A stretch of 64,000 nt of DNA from Melissococcus plutonius ATCC 35311 (GCF_000270185.1 NC_015516.1:605001-669000); one strand, 5' to 3'. Shown: positions 1 to 9,592, numbered from the stretch's first letter. Program-made: numbers and translations. The notes: generated by a model from the letters alone, not told the origin.

Positions 1-1
1 T

Positions 2-271
2 GAGCCAGTTATGCCCGGTGTTTTGATTGTTGAAGCACTTGCACAAGCAGGTGCAGTGGCACTTTTATCTAAACCAGATTTCAAGGGGAAAACGGCTTAT
101 TTTGGCGGTATTGAAAAAGCAAAATTTAGAAAAAAGGTAGTTCCAGGAGATACTTTAATATTAGAAGTTGAGATAACAAAAATTCGATCTGTTGCTGGAC
201 TAGGTAAAGGCATAGCAAAAGTCGATGGTAAAAAGGTAGCGGAAGCAGAATTGACCTTTATGATTGGATAG
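2..271 (+). CDS. fabZ: 3-hydroxyacyl-[ACP] dehydratase FabZ, 3' part (5' end outside window)
   Basis: Dehydrates 3-hydroxyacyl-ACP in type II fatty acid elongation in the cytosol. The frame is open from base 2 and reads [17 protein letters not shown], the conserved hot-dog helix of FabZ that carries the catalytic Glu (in VEALAQ). The catalytic His motif (FPGHFP in the family) must lie just upstream of the window. About 89 residues are present of a usual 140 or so. The stop is 7 bases before accC, so it sits in the acc operon as in other Lactobacillales fab clusters. The ATG at base 11 is internal, not the start. Confidence 0.95.
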   Translation, partial: EPVMPGVLIVEALAQAGAVALLSKPDFKGKTAYFGGIEKAKFRKKVVPGDTLILEVEITKIRSVAGLGKGIAKVDGKKVAEAELTFMIG

Positions 272-278
272 GTGAGAT

Positions 279-1658
279 ATGTTTTCAAAAATTTTAATAG
301 CAAATCGTGGTGAAATTGCTGTTCGGGTGATTCGTGCTTGTCATGAGCTTGGCATTCAGACAGTTGCTGTCTATTCAGAAGCAGATAAAGAAGCACTACA
401 TACACAACTTGCAGATGAAGCAATTTGTATTGGTTCAGCAAAAGCAGCTGATTCATACCTTAATGTACAAAATATATTAAGCGCGGCCATACTTACAAAT
501 GCACAAGCTATTCACCCAGGTTTTGGTTTTTTATCTGAAAATAGCCAGTTTGCTTCTATGTGTGAAGAATGTAATATTACATTTATTGGACCAAAAGCTG
601 AAACGATCGATGCTATGGGCAATAAAACAAATGCAAGACGGTTAATGATAGAAGCAGATGTGCCGGTAACTCCTGGAAGCAAAGGAACCATTCATTCAAC
701 TGAAGAAGCACTCAAGGTGGCAAAAGATATTGGATATCCAGTGATGTTAAAAGCAGCTGAGGGAGGTGGAGGCAAGGGTATTCGTCGAATCTATTCAGAA
801 GAAGATCTTATCCAGCATTTTCCAGCTGCACAGCAAGAAGCAAGAGTATCTTTTGATAATGATGATATGTATTTAGAAAAGATCATTTATCCAGCTAGAC
901 ATATAGAAGTTCAAATTTTAGGGGACAAGTATGGCAATGTCATTCATCTCGGTGAAAGAGATTGTTCTTTACAACGGAATAATCAAAAAGTACTTGAAGA
1001 GTCACCTTCACCTATCATCTCTCAGAAAGAGCGAGAAATTTTAGGGAAAACAGCAGTTAAAGCAGCAAAAGCTGTTCACTATGGAAGTACTGGCACGATT
1101 GAATTTTTGATGGATACTGATAAAAATTTTTATTTTATGGAAATGAACACACGTATCCAAGTTGAACATCCGGTAACTGAAATGGTTACAGGAGTTGATT
1201 TAGTAAAAGAACAAATAAAAATAGCGGCTGGTGAAAAATTATCATATAAACAAAAAGATATTCATTTAACAGGGCATGCTATTGAATGCCGGATTAATGC
1301 AGAAAACCCAGCATTTAACTTTGCTCCCTCTCCAGGAACAATTCATAATTTATTTCTTCCAAGTGGCGGTTTAGGTTTAAGGGTAGAAAGTGCTGTTTAT
1401 TCTGGTTATACTATTCCACCTTATTATGATTCAATGATTGCAAAAATAATCGTTCATGGAAAAGATCGATTAGAAGCCTTAATGAAGATGCAACGAGCAT
1501 TGAATGAAATTATTACAGAGGGAATTATTACAAATGCTGAATTTCAGTTAGATTTAATCGCTCATCCAGATGTTTTAGCTAGCAATTATACAACAAGTTT
1601 TTTACAAGAGACTTTTCTACCCGGCTGGACAGCGGAAAGTACTAGTCAAAAGGAGTAA
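279..1658 (+). CDS. accC: Biotin carboxylase subunit of acetyl-CoA carboxylase
   Basis: Carboxylates the biotin of BCCP with ATP and bicarbonate, the first half-reaction of malonyl-CoA formation. At 459 residues it is full length. Visible features are the N-terminal KILIANRGEIAVR, the ATP-grasp glycine-rich loop GGGGKGIRR near residue 163, RDCSLQRNNQKVLEE near 227 and the metal/biotin-site stretch EMNTRIQVEHPVTE near 287. It starts at ATG 279, 7 bases after fabZ, and is followed 6 bases later by accD. Fully typical. Confidence 0.97.
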   Translation: MFSKILIANRGEIAVRVIRACHELGIQTVAVYSEADKEALHTQLADEAICIGSAKAADSYLNVQNILSAAILTNAQAIHPGFGFLSENSQFASMCEECNITFIGPKAETIDAMGNKTNARRLMIEADVPVTPGSKGTIHSTEEALKVAKDIGYPVMLKAAEGGGGKGIRRIYSEEDLIQHFPAAQQEARVSFDNDDMYLEKIIYPARHIEVQILGDKYGNVIHLGERDCSLQRNNQKVLEESPSPIISQKEREILGKTAVKAAKAVHYGSTGTIEFLMDTDKNFYFMEMNTRIQVEHPVTEMVTGVDLVKEQIKIAAGEKLSYKQKDIHLTGHAIECRINAENPAFNFAPSPGTIHNLFLPSGGLGLRVESAVYSGYTIPPYYDSMIAKIIVHGKDRLEALMKMQRALNEIITEGIITNAEFQLDLIAHPDVLASNYTTSFLQETFLPGWTAESTSQKE

Positions 1659-1664
1659 TCGTAT

Positions 1665-2552
1665 ATGGCATTGTTTAAAAAGAAAAAGTATATTCGAATT
1701 AATCCAGAGCACTCGTCAAAAAAACAAGAATCTCATAAAAAACCGTCTGTTCCAGATAATATGTGGGCTAAATGTCCGAATTGTAAACGAACATTGTATA
1801 CTAAAAATATAGGTGAAGAAAAAATCTGTCCTCATTGTAGTTATAGTTTTCGTATTGGTGCTTGGGAGAGAATTTCCTTAACTGTTGATGAAGGAAGCTT
1901 TGAAGAATGGGATAATGAGGTTATAACAAAAGATCCATTGGAATTTCCTGGATATTTGGATAAAATTCAAAAAATACAAGAAAAAACGGATCTTTCGGAA
2001 GCTGTTTTAACTGGAACAGCATTAATTGATGAACAAAAAATAGCTATTGGTGTAATGGATTCAAACTTTATTATGGGAAGTATGGGAACAGTTGTTGGTG
2101 AAAAAATAACACGTCTTTTCGAGAAAAGCACAAAAGAAAAATTGCCAGTAATTCTATTTACAGCTTCTGGTGGTGCTAGAATGCAAGAAGGCATTTTCTC
2201 ACTGATGCAGATGGCAAAAGTTTCAAGTGCCTTACAACGTCACAATCGAGCTGGATTGTTATATATTACAGTATTGACTGATCCAACTACAGGTGGCGTA
2301 ACAGCAAGTTTTGCGATGGATGGTGATATTATTTTGGCAGAGCCACAAAGTTTAATTGGTTTTGCTGGACGACGAGTAATTGAACAGACCATTCATCAAG
2401 AATTACCAGAAGATTTTCAAAAAGCTGAATTCCTTTTAAAGCATGGATTTATTGATCGAATTGTACCTAGAAATCAAATGAAACAACAGTTAAGTCAACT
2501 TATTCATATGCATAGTATGAAAGGATGGTTGGATGAAAAAGAAAACGATTAA
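1665..2552 (+). CDS. accD: Acetyl-CoA carboxylase carboxyltransferase subunit beta
   Basis: Transfers the carboxyl group from carboxybiotin to acetyl-CoA, as a complex with AccA. The 295 residues carry an N-terminal zinc ribbon with Cys37, Cys40, Cys55 and Cys58 and a crotonase-like core including [11 protein letters not shown]. The 3' end overlaps accA by 20 bases, which suggests translational coupling of the two carboxyltransferase subunits. Confidence 0.97.
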   Translation: MALFKKKKYIRINPEHSSKKQESHKKPSVPDNMWAKCPNCKRTLYTKNIGEEKICPHCSYSFRIGAWERISLTVDEGSFEEWDNEVITKDPLEFPGYLDKIQKIQEKTDLSEAVLTGTALIDEQKIAIGVMDSNFIMGSMGTVVGEKITRLFEKSTKEKLPVILFTASGGARMQEGIFSLMQMAKVSSALQRHNRAGLLYITVLTDPTTGGVTASFAMDGDIILAEPQSLIGFAGRRVIEQTIHQELPEDFQKAEFLLKHGFIDRIVPRNQMKQQLSQLIHMHSMKGWLDEKEND

Positions 2553-3321
2553 TGAAATTTTAACCATTGCTAGATCGCAAGATCGTTATACAACCATTGA
2601 ATATATTGAGTCAATTTTTGATGATTTCATTGAATTACATGGTGATCGTCATTTTGCAGACGATGCTGCAATCGTTGGCGGTATTGCTACCTTGCAAAAT
2701 AAGCCTGTAACTGTGATTGGTATTCAAAAAGGACGCGATTTAACTGAAAATATAGAGCGTAATTTTGGTTCACCTCATCCGGAAGGCTATCGAAAAGCAA
2801 TGCGTTTAATGAAGCAAGCCGAAAAATTCCATCGTCCGATCGTTACTTTTATCAATACTGCCGGTGCTTATTGTGGTGTTGATGCTGAAGAACGTGGTGA
2901 AGGAGAAGCAATTGCTAGGAATTTAGCTGAAATGTCAGATTTAAAGGTACCTATTATTGCTATTATTATTGGTGAAGGAGGTAGTGGAGGAGCTTTAGCT
3001 CTTGCAGTTGCTGATGAAGTATGGATGTTGGAACACTCCATCTATGCTATTCTTTCACCAGAAGGGTTTGCATCAATTTTATGGAAAGATGTAAATCGAT
3101 CAATTGAGGCAGCTGAATTGATGAAAATTACTGCCAATGAATTAAAAGAGTTAGAAGTAATTGATAAGGTAATTCCAGAAACTTTTAATGGTGAATTGAT
3201 GGAACAAAATAAAATTAATCGAATTTTACAGAAATCTCTTGTTCATAAATTAGAAAAATTATCTGAATTAGACACAGATGAACTTTTGGAAAATCGTTAT
3301 CAGCGTTTTAGAAAATTTTAG
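2533..3321 (+). CDS. accA: Acetyl-CoA carboxylase carboxyltransferase subunit alpha
   Basis: Partner of AccD in the carboxyltransferase half-reaction. The 262 residues are the short form usual in Lactobacillales. Recognisable stretches are [11 protein letters not shown] near residue 35, [11 protein letters not shown], and the glycine-rich oxyanion region [17 protein letters not shown]. The start at 2533 lies inside accD and GGATGG precedes it. It is the last gene of the fab/acc run; the next gene is 391 bases away. Confidence 0.97.
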   Translation: MKKKTINEILTIARSQDRYTTIEYIESIFDDFIELHGDRHFADDAAIVGGIATLQNKPVTVIGIQKGRDLTENIERNFGSPHPEGYRKAMRLMKQAEKFHRPIVTFINTAGAYCGVDAEERGEGEAIARNLAEMSDLKVPIIAIIIGEGGSGGALALAVADEVWMLEHSIYAILSPEGFASILWKDVNRSIEAAELMKITANELKELEVIDKVIPETFNGELMEQNKINRILQKSLVHKLEKLSELDTDELLENRYQRFRKF

Positions 3322-3712
3322 TGATTATGTAATGGAAATAATAAATATGGTTAAAAAAATTTATCATTTTATACTATTTTTATTGTTTACACTTGTAATA
3401 GATAAAAATGTTAACATGAATAAATGATTTAGAGAAATTTTAAATTTCTTATTTTTTCCATTTTTGTTATCTAATGTTTTTAATGAGATAGCTGTAGATC
3501 TAGATGTCATAAGTTAACTAGATTTTATATTAAATCGGATATCTTTTTTAACATTAAAACTATTTATAGAAACTCTAGAAGTTTTTTTAAAATTGCAGTA
3601 TAATAGCAATTAAAGGTTGGGAGTTATCCCAACCTTTAATTTTCTTATTTTGCTATACAAACACTAAAAAATAATGATTGATTATTACATATAAAACATA
3701 TAAGGAGTCAAC
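3322..3712. other. Intergenic region between accA and yqeG
   Basis: No gene is supported in these 391 bases. It is very AT-rich. It holds a weak A/T palindrome (AGAAATTT/AAATTTCT, 3433-3449), a TATAAT at 3599-3604, and immediately after it a perfect 15-bp hairpin with a T-rich tail (3608-3648, listed separately). The SD of yqeG (AAGGAG) is at the right end. Confidence 0.6.
3608..3648 (+). terminator. Strong intrinsic hairpin upstream of yqeG
   Basis: Perfect 15-bp stem: arm AATTAAAGGTTGGGA at 3608-3622, loop GTTA, arm at 3627-3641, followed by TTTCTTATTTT. It lies 290 bases after accA and 65 bases before yqeG. It could end acc read-through or act as an attenuator; TATAAT sits only 4 bases upstream. 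Confidence 0.75.
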
Positions 3713-4240
3713 ATGTTTTCAAAATATAAACCGACTTGGATGGTAAACGCAATTTATGAAATTACACCTGCACAGTTAAAGCAATTGGGAATTAAAGCTA
3801 TTTTAACAGATTTAGATAATACGTTAATTGCTTGGGACAATTTAGATGGAACAGAAGAATTGCTAGCTTGGATTAATGAAATGAAAGAAGCCGAAATGCC
3901 AATTTTAGTTATTTCAAATAATACATCTAGTCGAGTAAAACGTGTCGTTGAAAATCTCAGTTTAGATTATGTTGCAAGAGCATTAAAGCCGACAACACAT
4001 GGTTTTAAGGTTGCTCAAAAAAAATTAAATATGAAGCCAGAAGAGTTAGTCATGGTGGGTGATCAGATTATGACAGACATTCGTGGTGCAAATGCGGCTG
4101 GTATTCGTAGCATTCTCGTTCAGCCTATTGTTAATACAGATAATTGGAATACAAAGATTAATCGGTTTTTCGAACGAAAAATAATGAATTATTTAACTAA
4201 GAAAGATCCTGATATGATTTGGAAAGGTGGTTTGAAATGA
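3713..4240 (+). CDS. yqeG: HAD-superfamily phosphatase YqeG (IIIA subfamily)
   Basis: Small HAD hydrolase, 175 residues, with the nucleophile motif TDLDNTL (Asp33, Asp35), a motif II region VISNN and the C-terminal VMVGDQIMTDIRGAN loop. Its substrate is not well established in the family. It is consistently the first gene of the yqeG-yqeH-yhbY-nadD-yqeK-rsfS cluster in Firmicutes, as here. The SD AAGGAG is 7 bases before ATG. The stop overlaps the yqeH start in the sequence ATGA. Confidence 0.93.
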   Translation: MFSKYKPTWMVNAIYEITPAQLKQLGIKAILTDLDNTLIAWDNLDGTEELLAWINEMKEAEMPILVISNNTSSRVKRVVENLSLDYVARALKPTTHGFKVAQKKLNMKPEELVMVGDQIMTDIRGANAAGIRSILVQPIVNTDNWNTKINRFFERKIMNYLTKKDPDMIWKGGLK

Positions 4241-5346
4241 ACGATCAAATTCAATGTATTGGTTGTGGAGCAATTATTCAAACGGAAACACCAAAAAAAT
4301 TAGGTTATTTACCAAAATCAGCCTATGAAAAAGGAAAAGAAAAGCAAGAGATATACTGTCAACGTTGTTTTCGCTTAAGACATTATAATGAAATTCAGTC
4401 AGTAGATTTAACAAACGATGACTTCTTACGTTTATTAAATGAACTGAATAAAGAAGATGCTTTAATTATCAATTTAGTGGATATTTTTGATTTTGATGGT
4501 TCACTGATTTCTAGTTTATCACGTTTTGTTGGAAATAACCCAATTTTATTGATTGGAAACAAACGAGATATTTTACCAAAATCACTGAAAAAACACAAAC
4601 TCATAAAATGGATGAAAGAACGTGCCTATGATGAGGGGCTACGACCAATTGATATTCAGTTAATAAGCGCAAAAAATCCATCTGAAATAGTTGAGCTTTT
4701 AGAAACAATCGAGTATTATCGAAATGGAAGAGATGTCTATATTGTTGGTGTGACAAATGTAGGTAAATCTACGTTGATTAATCAAATTATTAAGCAAACA
4801 TCTGGAGAGGAAGAGGTCATTACAACTTCACAATTTCCAGGTACTACGTTAGATAAAATTAAAATTCCGTTGGCAGATGGCCAATTTTTGATTGATACAC
4901 CGGGCATTATTCATCATTATCAAATGGCTCACTATTTAGGAAAAAAAGAATTAAAGAAAATCATGCCTAAAAAAGAAATTAAACCTAAAATTTATCAATT
5001 GAATGCAGGACAAACCTTATTTTTTGGTGGAATGGCACGTTTTGATTTTATTATGGGTGATAGAAATTCATTTATTGCTTATTTGGCAAACGGCCTAACC
5101 ATTCATCGTACAAAAATGGCAAATGCAGATGCCTTTTATGAAAAACACTTAGGTGGATTACTTGAACCACCTAATCAAAAAGAAGTTGCTGATTTTCCAG
5201 AACTTGTTCGCTATGAATTTTCTATTAAAGAAAAATCAGATATTGTTTTTTCAGGACTTGGTTGGATTACTGTTACCTCACCGGGAATTGTTGCTGGTTG
5301 GGCGCCTAAGGGTGTTTCTGTTTTGAAGCGAAAAGCATTGATTTGA
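4237..5346 (+). CDS. yqeH: Circularly permuted GTPase YqeH, 30S ribosome assembly
   Basis: GTPase required for small-subunit assembly. N-terminal zinc finger with Cys7, Cys10, Cys41 and Cys44, then GTPase motifs in permuted order: G4 GNKRD near 105, G5 SAK near 144, G1 GVTNVGKST near 169, G3 DTPG near 218. I chose ATG 4237 over an in-frame ATG at 4219 because AAAGGTGG is correctly spaced for 4237 and the codon overlaps the yqeG stop. The product is 369 residues. Confidence 0.95.
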   Translation: MNDQIQCIGCGAIIQTETPKKLGYLPKSAYEKGKEKQEIYCQRCFRLRHYNEIQSVDLTNDDFLRLLNELNKEDALIINLVDIFDFDGSLISSLSRFVGNNPILLIGNKRDILPKSLKKHKLIKWMKERAYDEGLRPIDIQLISAKNPSEIVELLETIEYYRNGRDVYIVGVTNVGKSTLINQIIKQTSGEEEVITTSQFPGTTLDKIKIPLADGQFLIDTPGIIHHYQMAHYLGKKELKKIMPKKEIKPKIYQLNAGQTLFFGGMARFDFIMGDRNSFIAYLANGLTIHRTKMANADAFYEKHLGGLLEPPNQKEVADFPELVRYEFSIKEKSDIVFSGLGWITVTSPGIVAGWAPKGVSVLKRKALI

Positions 5347-5369
5347 GTAGGAAAGAGGGAAATTTGAGG

Positions 5370-5681
5370 ATGGAACTTAGAGGAAAACAAAAACGCTTTT
5401 TAAGAAGTAATGCGAATCATCTACAACCAATTTTTCAAATTGGCAAAGGTGGTTTGAATAAAGAAATGATAAATCAAATGAATGAAGCATTGGAAAAGAA
5501 AGAACTTATTAAAATAAGCTTATTACAGAATACAAATGAAATAACTGAAGACGTAGCACAAACCTTAGAAGCTAGTATAAATTGTAATGTAGTTCAGATT
5601 ATTGGCCGTGTGTTAGTTTTATTTAAACCATCAACAAAGGAAAAATATCAAAATCTATCTCGTAAAGTCAGCAGTCTTTAA
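5370..5681 (+). CDS. yhbY: YhbY-family RNA-binding protein (CRM domain)
   Basis: CRM-domain protein that associates with pre-50S ribosomal subunits in bacteria. 103 residues with the GKGGLNKEMI signature loop and basic N-terminus LRGKQKRFLRS. A TTG at 5343 in the same frame overlaps the yqeH stop, but ATG 5370 has the purine-rich AAAGAGGG 10 bases upstream and matches the usual N-terminus, so it is preferred. Confidence 0.9.
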   Translation: MELRGKQKRFLRSNANHLQPIFQIGKGGLNKEMINQMNEALEKKELIKISLLQNTNEITEDVAQTLEASINCNVVQIIGRVLVLFKPSTKEKYQNLSRKVSSL

Positions 5682-5705
5682 AATAATTGGGAAGGAAGGA
5701 GAAAA

Positions 5706-6356
5706 ATGCAGCCAAGAGCTAAAAATTCCATCGAAACTAATGTTTTAGTCAAAGAAAAATCAGAAACTTCTCAAAAACGAAAACAAATAGGAATTCTAGG
5801 TGGTAATTTTAATCCTGTTCATATTGCTCATTTAATGATCGCAGATCAAGTCCGACACCAACTTGGATTAGATAAAGTTTATTTGTTGCCTTCTTATTTA
5901 CCTCCACATGTTGATGAAAAAAAGACAATTGACAGTAGGCATCGCTTGGCAATGCTTGCACTTGCAACTAAAAGTAATCCATTTTTAGAGGTGGAACCGA
6001 TAGAATTGCTTCGTAAGGAAAAGAGTTATACATACGATACAATGAAGTGTCTGACAGAAAGAAACCCAGAGATAGATTATTATTTTATTATTGGTGGTGA
6101 TATGGTAGAATATTTACCAAAATGGCATAGAATTGATGAATTAATCTCACTCGTGCAATTTGTAGGTATTGAAAGACCACATTATATAAAGCAAACACCA
6201 TATCCAGTCATTTGGGTAGACACACCTCAGCTAGAAATTAGTTCAACCATGATTCGAAAGAAGATTAAAGATGGCTGCTCTATTCGTTATCTTTTGCCTG
6301 ATCTTGTGATGGATTATATTGAGGAGAAAGGACTCTATTTAGATGAGCTGGACTGA
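5706..6356 (+). CDS. nadD: Nicotinate-nucleotide adenylyltransferase
   Basis: Makes deamido-NAD from nicotinate mononucleotide and ATP. Core motifs are GGNFNPVHIAH near residue 34 (nucleotidyltransferase HxGH-type motif) and ISSTMIR near 179. The 216-residue product has about 25 extra charged residues before the core, as also occurs in enterococcal NadD. SD GAAGGAAGGAG is just upstream. The 3' end overlaps yqeK by 14 bases. Confidence 0.95.
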   Translation: MQPRAKNSIETNVLVKEKSETSQKRKQIGILGGNFNPVHIAHLMIADQVRHQLGLDKVYLLPSYLPPHVDEKKTIDSRHRLAMLALATKSNPFLEVEPIELLRKEKSYTYDTMKCLTERNPEIDYYFIIGGDMVEYLPKWHRIDELISLVQFVGIERPHYIKQTPYPVIWVDTPQLEISSTMIRKKIKDGCSIRYLLPDLVMDYIEEKGLYLDELD

Positions 6357-6951
6357 AACTTATACAATCGAACAACGTGATGATCTAATTCAAAAAATAC
6401 AAAAAAGTTTAAGTGAAAAACGTTTAAAACATGTATTGAGAGTTGAACAATCTGCTTTGGCTTTAGCTGAAAAATACGGTGTATCTAAGAAAAAAGCAAG
6501 CATTGCTGCACTTGTTCATGATTATGCAAAAGAAAGACCAGATGATGATTTTAGAAAAATTATCAAACAAGAAAACTTAAGTCCTGAATTATTAAATTAT
6601 GGCAATGAAATTTGGCATGGTGCTGTTGGAATTTTCATCATTCGTCAAGAACTTGAGATTGAAGATAAAGAGATTTTAGAAGCAGTTCGTTTACATACAA
6701 CTGGTGCTGCTAAGATGAGTACATTAGATAAAATTATCTATGTTGCTGATTACATTGAAGAGGGACGTTCGTTTCCAGGAGTAGAGGAAGCACGTACCAT
6801 CGCTTTTATAGATTTAGACGAGGCGGTTGCTTATGAAGCAAAGCAGACACTTATCCATTTGATTGAAAACGAACGGAAAGTTTACCCTAAATCACTTGAA
6901 ACTTATAATGAATGGGTTGTAAAGTATAAAAATAGGAGGGAATTACCATAA
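6343..6951 (+). CDS. yqeK: HD-domain hydrolase YqeK (dinucleoside polyphosphatase family)
   Basis: HD-domain phosphohydrolase, 202 residues. It has HVLRVEQSA (first metal His near residue 31) and ALVHDYAK (the HD pair). Members of this family hydrolyse Ap4A to ADP. The start at 6343 lies inside nadD, and its last codons overlap the rsfS SD and initiation region, so nadD, yqeK and rsfS look translationally coupled. Confidence 0.93.
   Translation: MSWTETYTIEQRDDLIQKIQKSLSEKRLKHVLRVEQSALALAEKYGVSKKKASIAALVHDYAKERPDDDFRKIIKQENLSPELLNYGNEIWHGAVGIFIIRQELEIEDKEILEAVRLHTTGAAKMSTLDKIIYVADYIEEGRSFPGVEEARTIAFIDLDEAVAYEAKQTLIHLIENERKVYPKSLETYNEWVVKYKNRRELP
6934..6950 (+). promoter_or_regulatory. Ribosome binding site and probable ATA start of rsfS
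   Basis: AGGAGGG at 6934-6940 is followed after 7 bases by ATA at 6948, exactly where an initiation codon is expected. ATA is in frame with rsfS and overlaps the yqeK stop (ATAA). No ATG, GTG or TTG in frame lies near this SD. Confidence 0.75.
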
Positions 6952-7310
6952 ATAGCCAACAAATTTTAGAAATTGCTGTTAAGGCAGCAGATTCAAAAAA
7001 AGCACAGAACATTGTTGCATTAGACGTAAGAAAAATTTCTTTTTTGGCAGATTATTTTGTGATCTGTCAAGCAAGTAATGAACGTCAAATTAATGCAATT
7101 GTGGATGAGGTAGTAGAACAAGAAGAAAAAAATCAAGTAGAAATAAAACGAATAGAAGGAAAAGATAGCAAGAAATGGATTTTAATTGATCTAGGGGATG
7201 TAGTTGTCCATGTTTTTCAAGATTCAGAACGTGAATTTTATAATTTAGAAAAATTATGGTCTGATGCACCAAGCGTTGATCTTGATGGATGGCTAAAAGA
7301 TGGCTTATGA
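6948..7310 (+). CDS. rsfS: Ribosomal silencing factor RsfS, apparent ATA initiation
   Basis: Binds L14 (uL14) and blocks subunit joining in starvation. Translation from ATA 6948 gives 120 residues beginning NSQQILEIAVKAADSKKAQN after the initiator, the normal N-terminus and length for the family (core ADYFVICQASNERQ, later WILIDLGDVVVHVF). The first conventional start, TTG 7044, would delete 32 conserved residues and has no SD. So either AUA is used at low efficiency, or an ATG was lost. Overlaps the methyltransferase start at 7300. Confidence 0.85.
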   Translation: MNSQQILEIAVKAADSKKAQNIVALDVRKISFLADYFVICQASNERQINAIVDEVVEQEEKNQVEIKRIEGKDSKKWILIDLGDVVVHVFQDSEREFYNLEKLWSDAPSVDLDGWLKDGL

Positions 7311-8038
7311 GACTTTTTCTTATATTTATGATGAAGTCATGGATGCTGCACTTTATCAAGAATGGTTAGCTTTTACTAAACGTCATTTGCCTAAAAAAAC
7401 TAAAAAAATCTTAGAATTGGCATGTGGAATAGGTGCTTTGGCAGTTGCTCTATCTAAGGCTGGTTTTGACGTGACAGCTTTAGATTTGTCGTCAGAAATG
7501 TTAAGTATTGCGAATCATCGGGCAATTTCTGAGTTGGTTTCCATTCAGTTTGTTGAAGGAAATATGCTAGATCTTTCAAATATTGAACAATATGAAGCTG
7601 TAACTTGTTTTTCAGATTCCTTGTGTTATATGGAAAATCTGCAAGAAGTGCAACAGGTATTTAATGAAGTTTACAAAATACTAGACAAAGATGGATTTTT
7701 TATTTTTGATGTACATTCGATTTTTCAAATAGATAAGATATTTCCGCAATACAATTATCATTATCAAACAGATGATTTTGCTTTTTTATGGGAAAGTTAT
7801 TCTGGTGAAGATGAGCATAGCATTGAACATTTTCTAACTTTTTTTTGTGAAAGAAACGGAAGAGTCACAAAATTTTGTTCGTTTAGATGAATTGCATCAT
7901 GAGCGCACCTATGCATTAGATGATTATTTAGGTAGTTTAAGAGAAGCTGGATTTAAAGATATAGCTGTTTATTCAGATTTTTTAGATGTTTATCCATCTG
8001 AGAAAAGTAAACGTTGGTTTTTTGTTTGTCAAAAATAG
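7300..8038 (+). pseudogene. SAM-dependent methyltransferase, frameshifted in a T8 run
   Basis: Class I methyltransferase of the type that follows rsfS in enterococci. SAM-binding motif ILELACGIGALAVALSK near residue 38, then LDLSSEML. The first frame runs to a stop at 7890. From 7847 the +1 frame continues with a conserved-looking tail (VKETEESQNFVRLDELHHER) to 8038. The switch lies in eight T at about 7839-7846; removing one T joins both parts into 245 residues, the expected size. Start ATG 7300 overlaps rsfS. Truncated or absent product unless slippage or a sequencing error is involved. Confidence 0.85.
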
Positions 8039-8067
8039 CATAAATAGAACATGAAATGTTTATTTGT

Positions 8068-8100
8068 AAGGTGAAACAATGAATGATTGTTTCACCTTTT
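8068..8100 (+). terminator. Terminator after the yqeG-to-methyltransferase operon
   Basis: 13-bp perfect stem AAGGTGAAACAAT (8068-8080), loop GAATG, complementary arm 8086-8098, ending in TTTT. It lies 30 bases after the methyltransferase stop. Confidence 0.8.
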
Positions 8101-8297
8101 GTGTCATTGATAAAATTAGGCAAATAGTTATACTGTCTAATAATGTTTGCCATTTTCTATTAAATATCAGCTCAAACATATTCAATAAAAATGTATTCAT
8201 TATCAAATTTATTATTTTTGATTTAACAGAATTAATCATTGAGCAAACTATAGTTTTTAAAAAATAGTTGAATGCTTGAGATAAAAAGGAGAAAATC

Positions 8298-9477
8298 ATG
8301 AAATCTTGTGGGATTATTGCTGAATATAATCCTTTTCATAATGGCCATCTCTATCAATTATTAGAAGCAAAAGAAAGAGCAAAGGCCGACCTTTTGATTG
8401 TCATTATGAGTGGGAACTTTTTGCAACGAGGAGAACCTGCCTTGCTAGATAAATGGGTCAGAACCTATGAGGCATTATCAAATGGTGCTGATTTGGTGAT
8501 TGAATTACCCTTTGCTTGGGCAGTTCAATCGGCGGATTATTTTGCTAAGGGAGCGATTAAACTGCTTCATGCCTTAAATTGTGAGGCACTTTGTTTTGGT
8601 ACAGATAGTTCTGAAGAAATAAACTATGCTGAATTTGGTGAATGGATTGTTAATAATCAATCATTGATCAATGCTAATTTTATAAATTTGTCTAAAAAGT
8701 CATTAAGTTATCCAAAGAAAATAGAATTGGCTTTACAACAATCATTTCCTGAAAAAAAAATTGATCTTTCTTCTCCAAATCATATTTTAGGGTTAAGTTA
8801 TGCTAGGGAAAATGCTTTGTATAAAAATCCAATGGATTTATATCCATTAAAAAGAATACAAACTAATTTTCATGATAGAAAAATTACCAATAAAATTGCT
8901 AGCGCTACAGCAATTCGACTGGCATACCAAAAAAATGAATTGGAAAAAGTAGCAGTTGCTGTTCCTGAAGTTACTTTTAATGATTTAAACAATCAACCAG
9001 CGGTAACATGGAATAGTTATTGGCCTTTTTTGAAATATCAATTAATGAATCAATCATTATTAGAATTAAATCAAATCTATCAAATGAATGAAGGCATTGA
9101 ACATCGATTGCAAGAAGCAGCCTATAAAGCAAATGATTTTACTACATTTATTGAGGAAGTTAAAACAAAACGCTATACGTGGACCAGATTACAACGTCTT
9201 GCTGTTTATATACTAAACAACATAAAAACACAGGAAATAGAAATGGCCTGGGAAACAAATTATCTTCGTATTTTGGGATTTAATTGTAAGGGACAAACTT
9301 TTTTTAAAAAAACAGAAAAAAGATAGCCAATTACCAATTATCTCAAGAGTATCTAAGGAAAATCACCAACAGTTATCTCTGGATATCCGAAGTAGTCGTA
9401 TTTATCAATTAGCAACAAAAAAAATAGTTGAACAAGATTTTGGACGAATACCTATTCAATATTTATCAAAAAAATAA
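8298..9477 (+). pseudogene. tmcAL: tRNA(Met) cytidine acetate ligase (TmcAL/YlbM), frameshifted
   Basis: Nucleotidyltransferase-family enzyme that acetylates the wobble C34 of elongator tRNA-Met in Firmicutes. The N-terminus CGIIAEYNPFHNGH carries the HxGH-type motif, followed by VIMSGNFLQRGEPALLDKW. The first frame stops at 9326. The C-terminal part continues in the +1 frame after a T7A7 tract (9299-9312) to TAA at 9475-9477. One base fewer would give about 392 residues, the family's usual length. The break removes roughly the last 50 residues. Confidence 0.88.
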
Positions 9478-9592
9478 AAAGGACTTAACAAATGATGTCA
9501 TTCTAAGTATAATTACATCATATGTTTCATTATTGGTTAATAAAAATAATTTATTGATATTAATATAGAAAATGAGAAAGTGAAGTGAAATT

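Noticed and set aside
4219-4236. Earlier ATG for yqeH
   Set aside because: The SD AAAGGTGG would lie inside the coding sequence, and the extra six residues are not part of the zinc-finger N-terminus.
8060-8299. Open frames on both strands between the methyltransferase and tmcAL
   Set aside because: They overlap the terminator hairpin, lack SDs and show no protein-like pattern.
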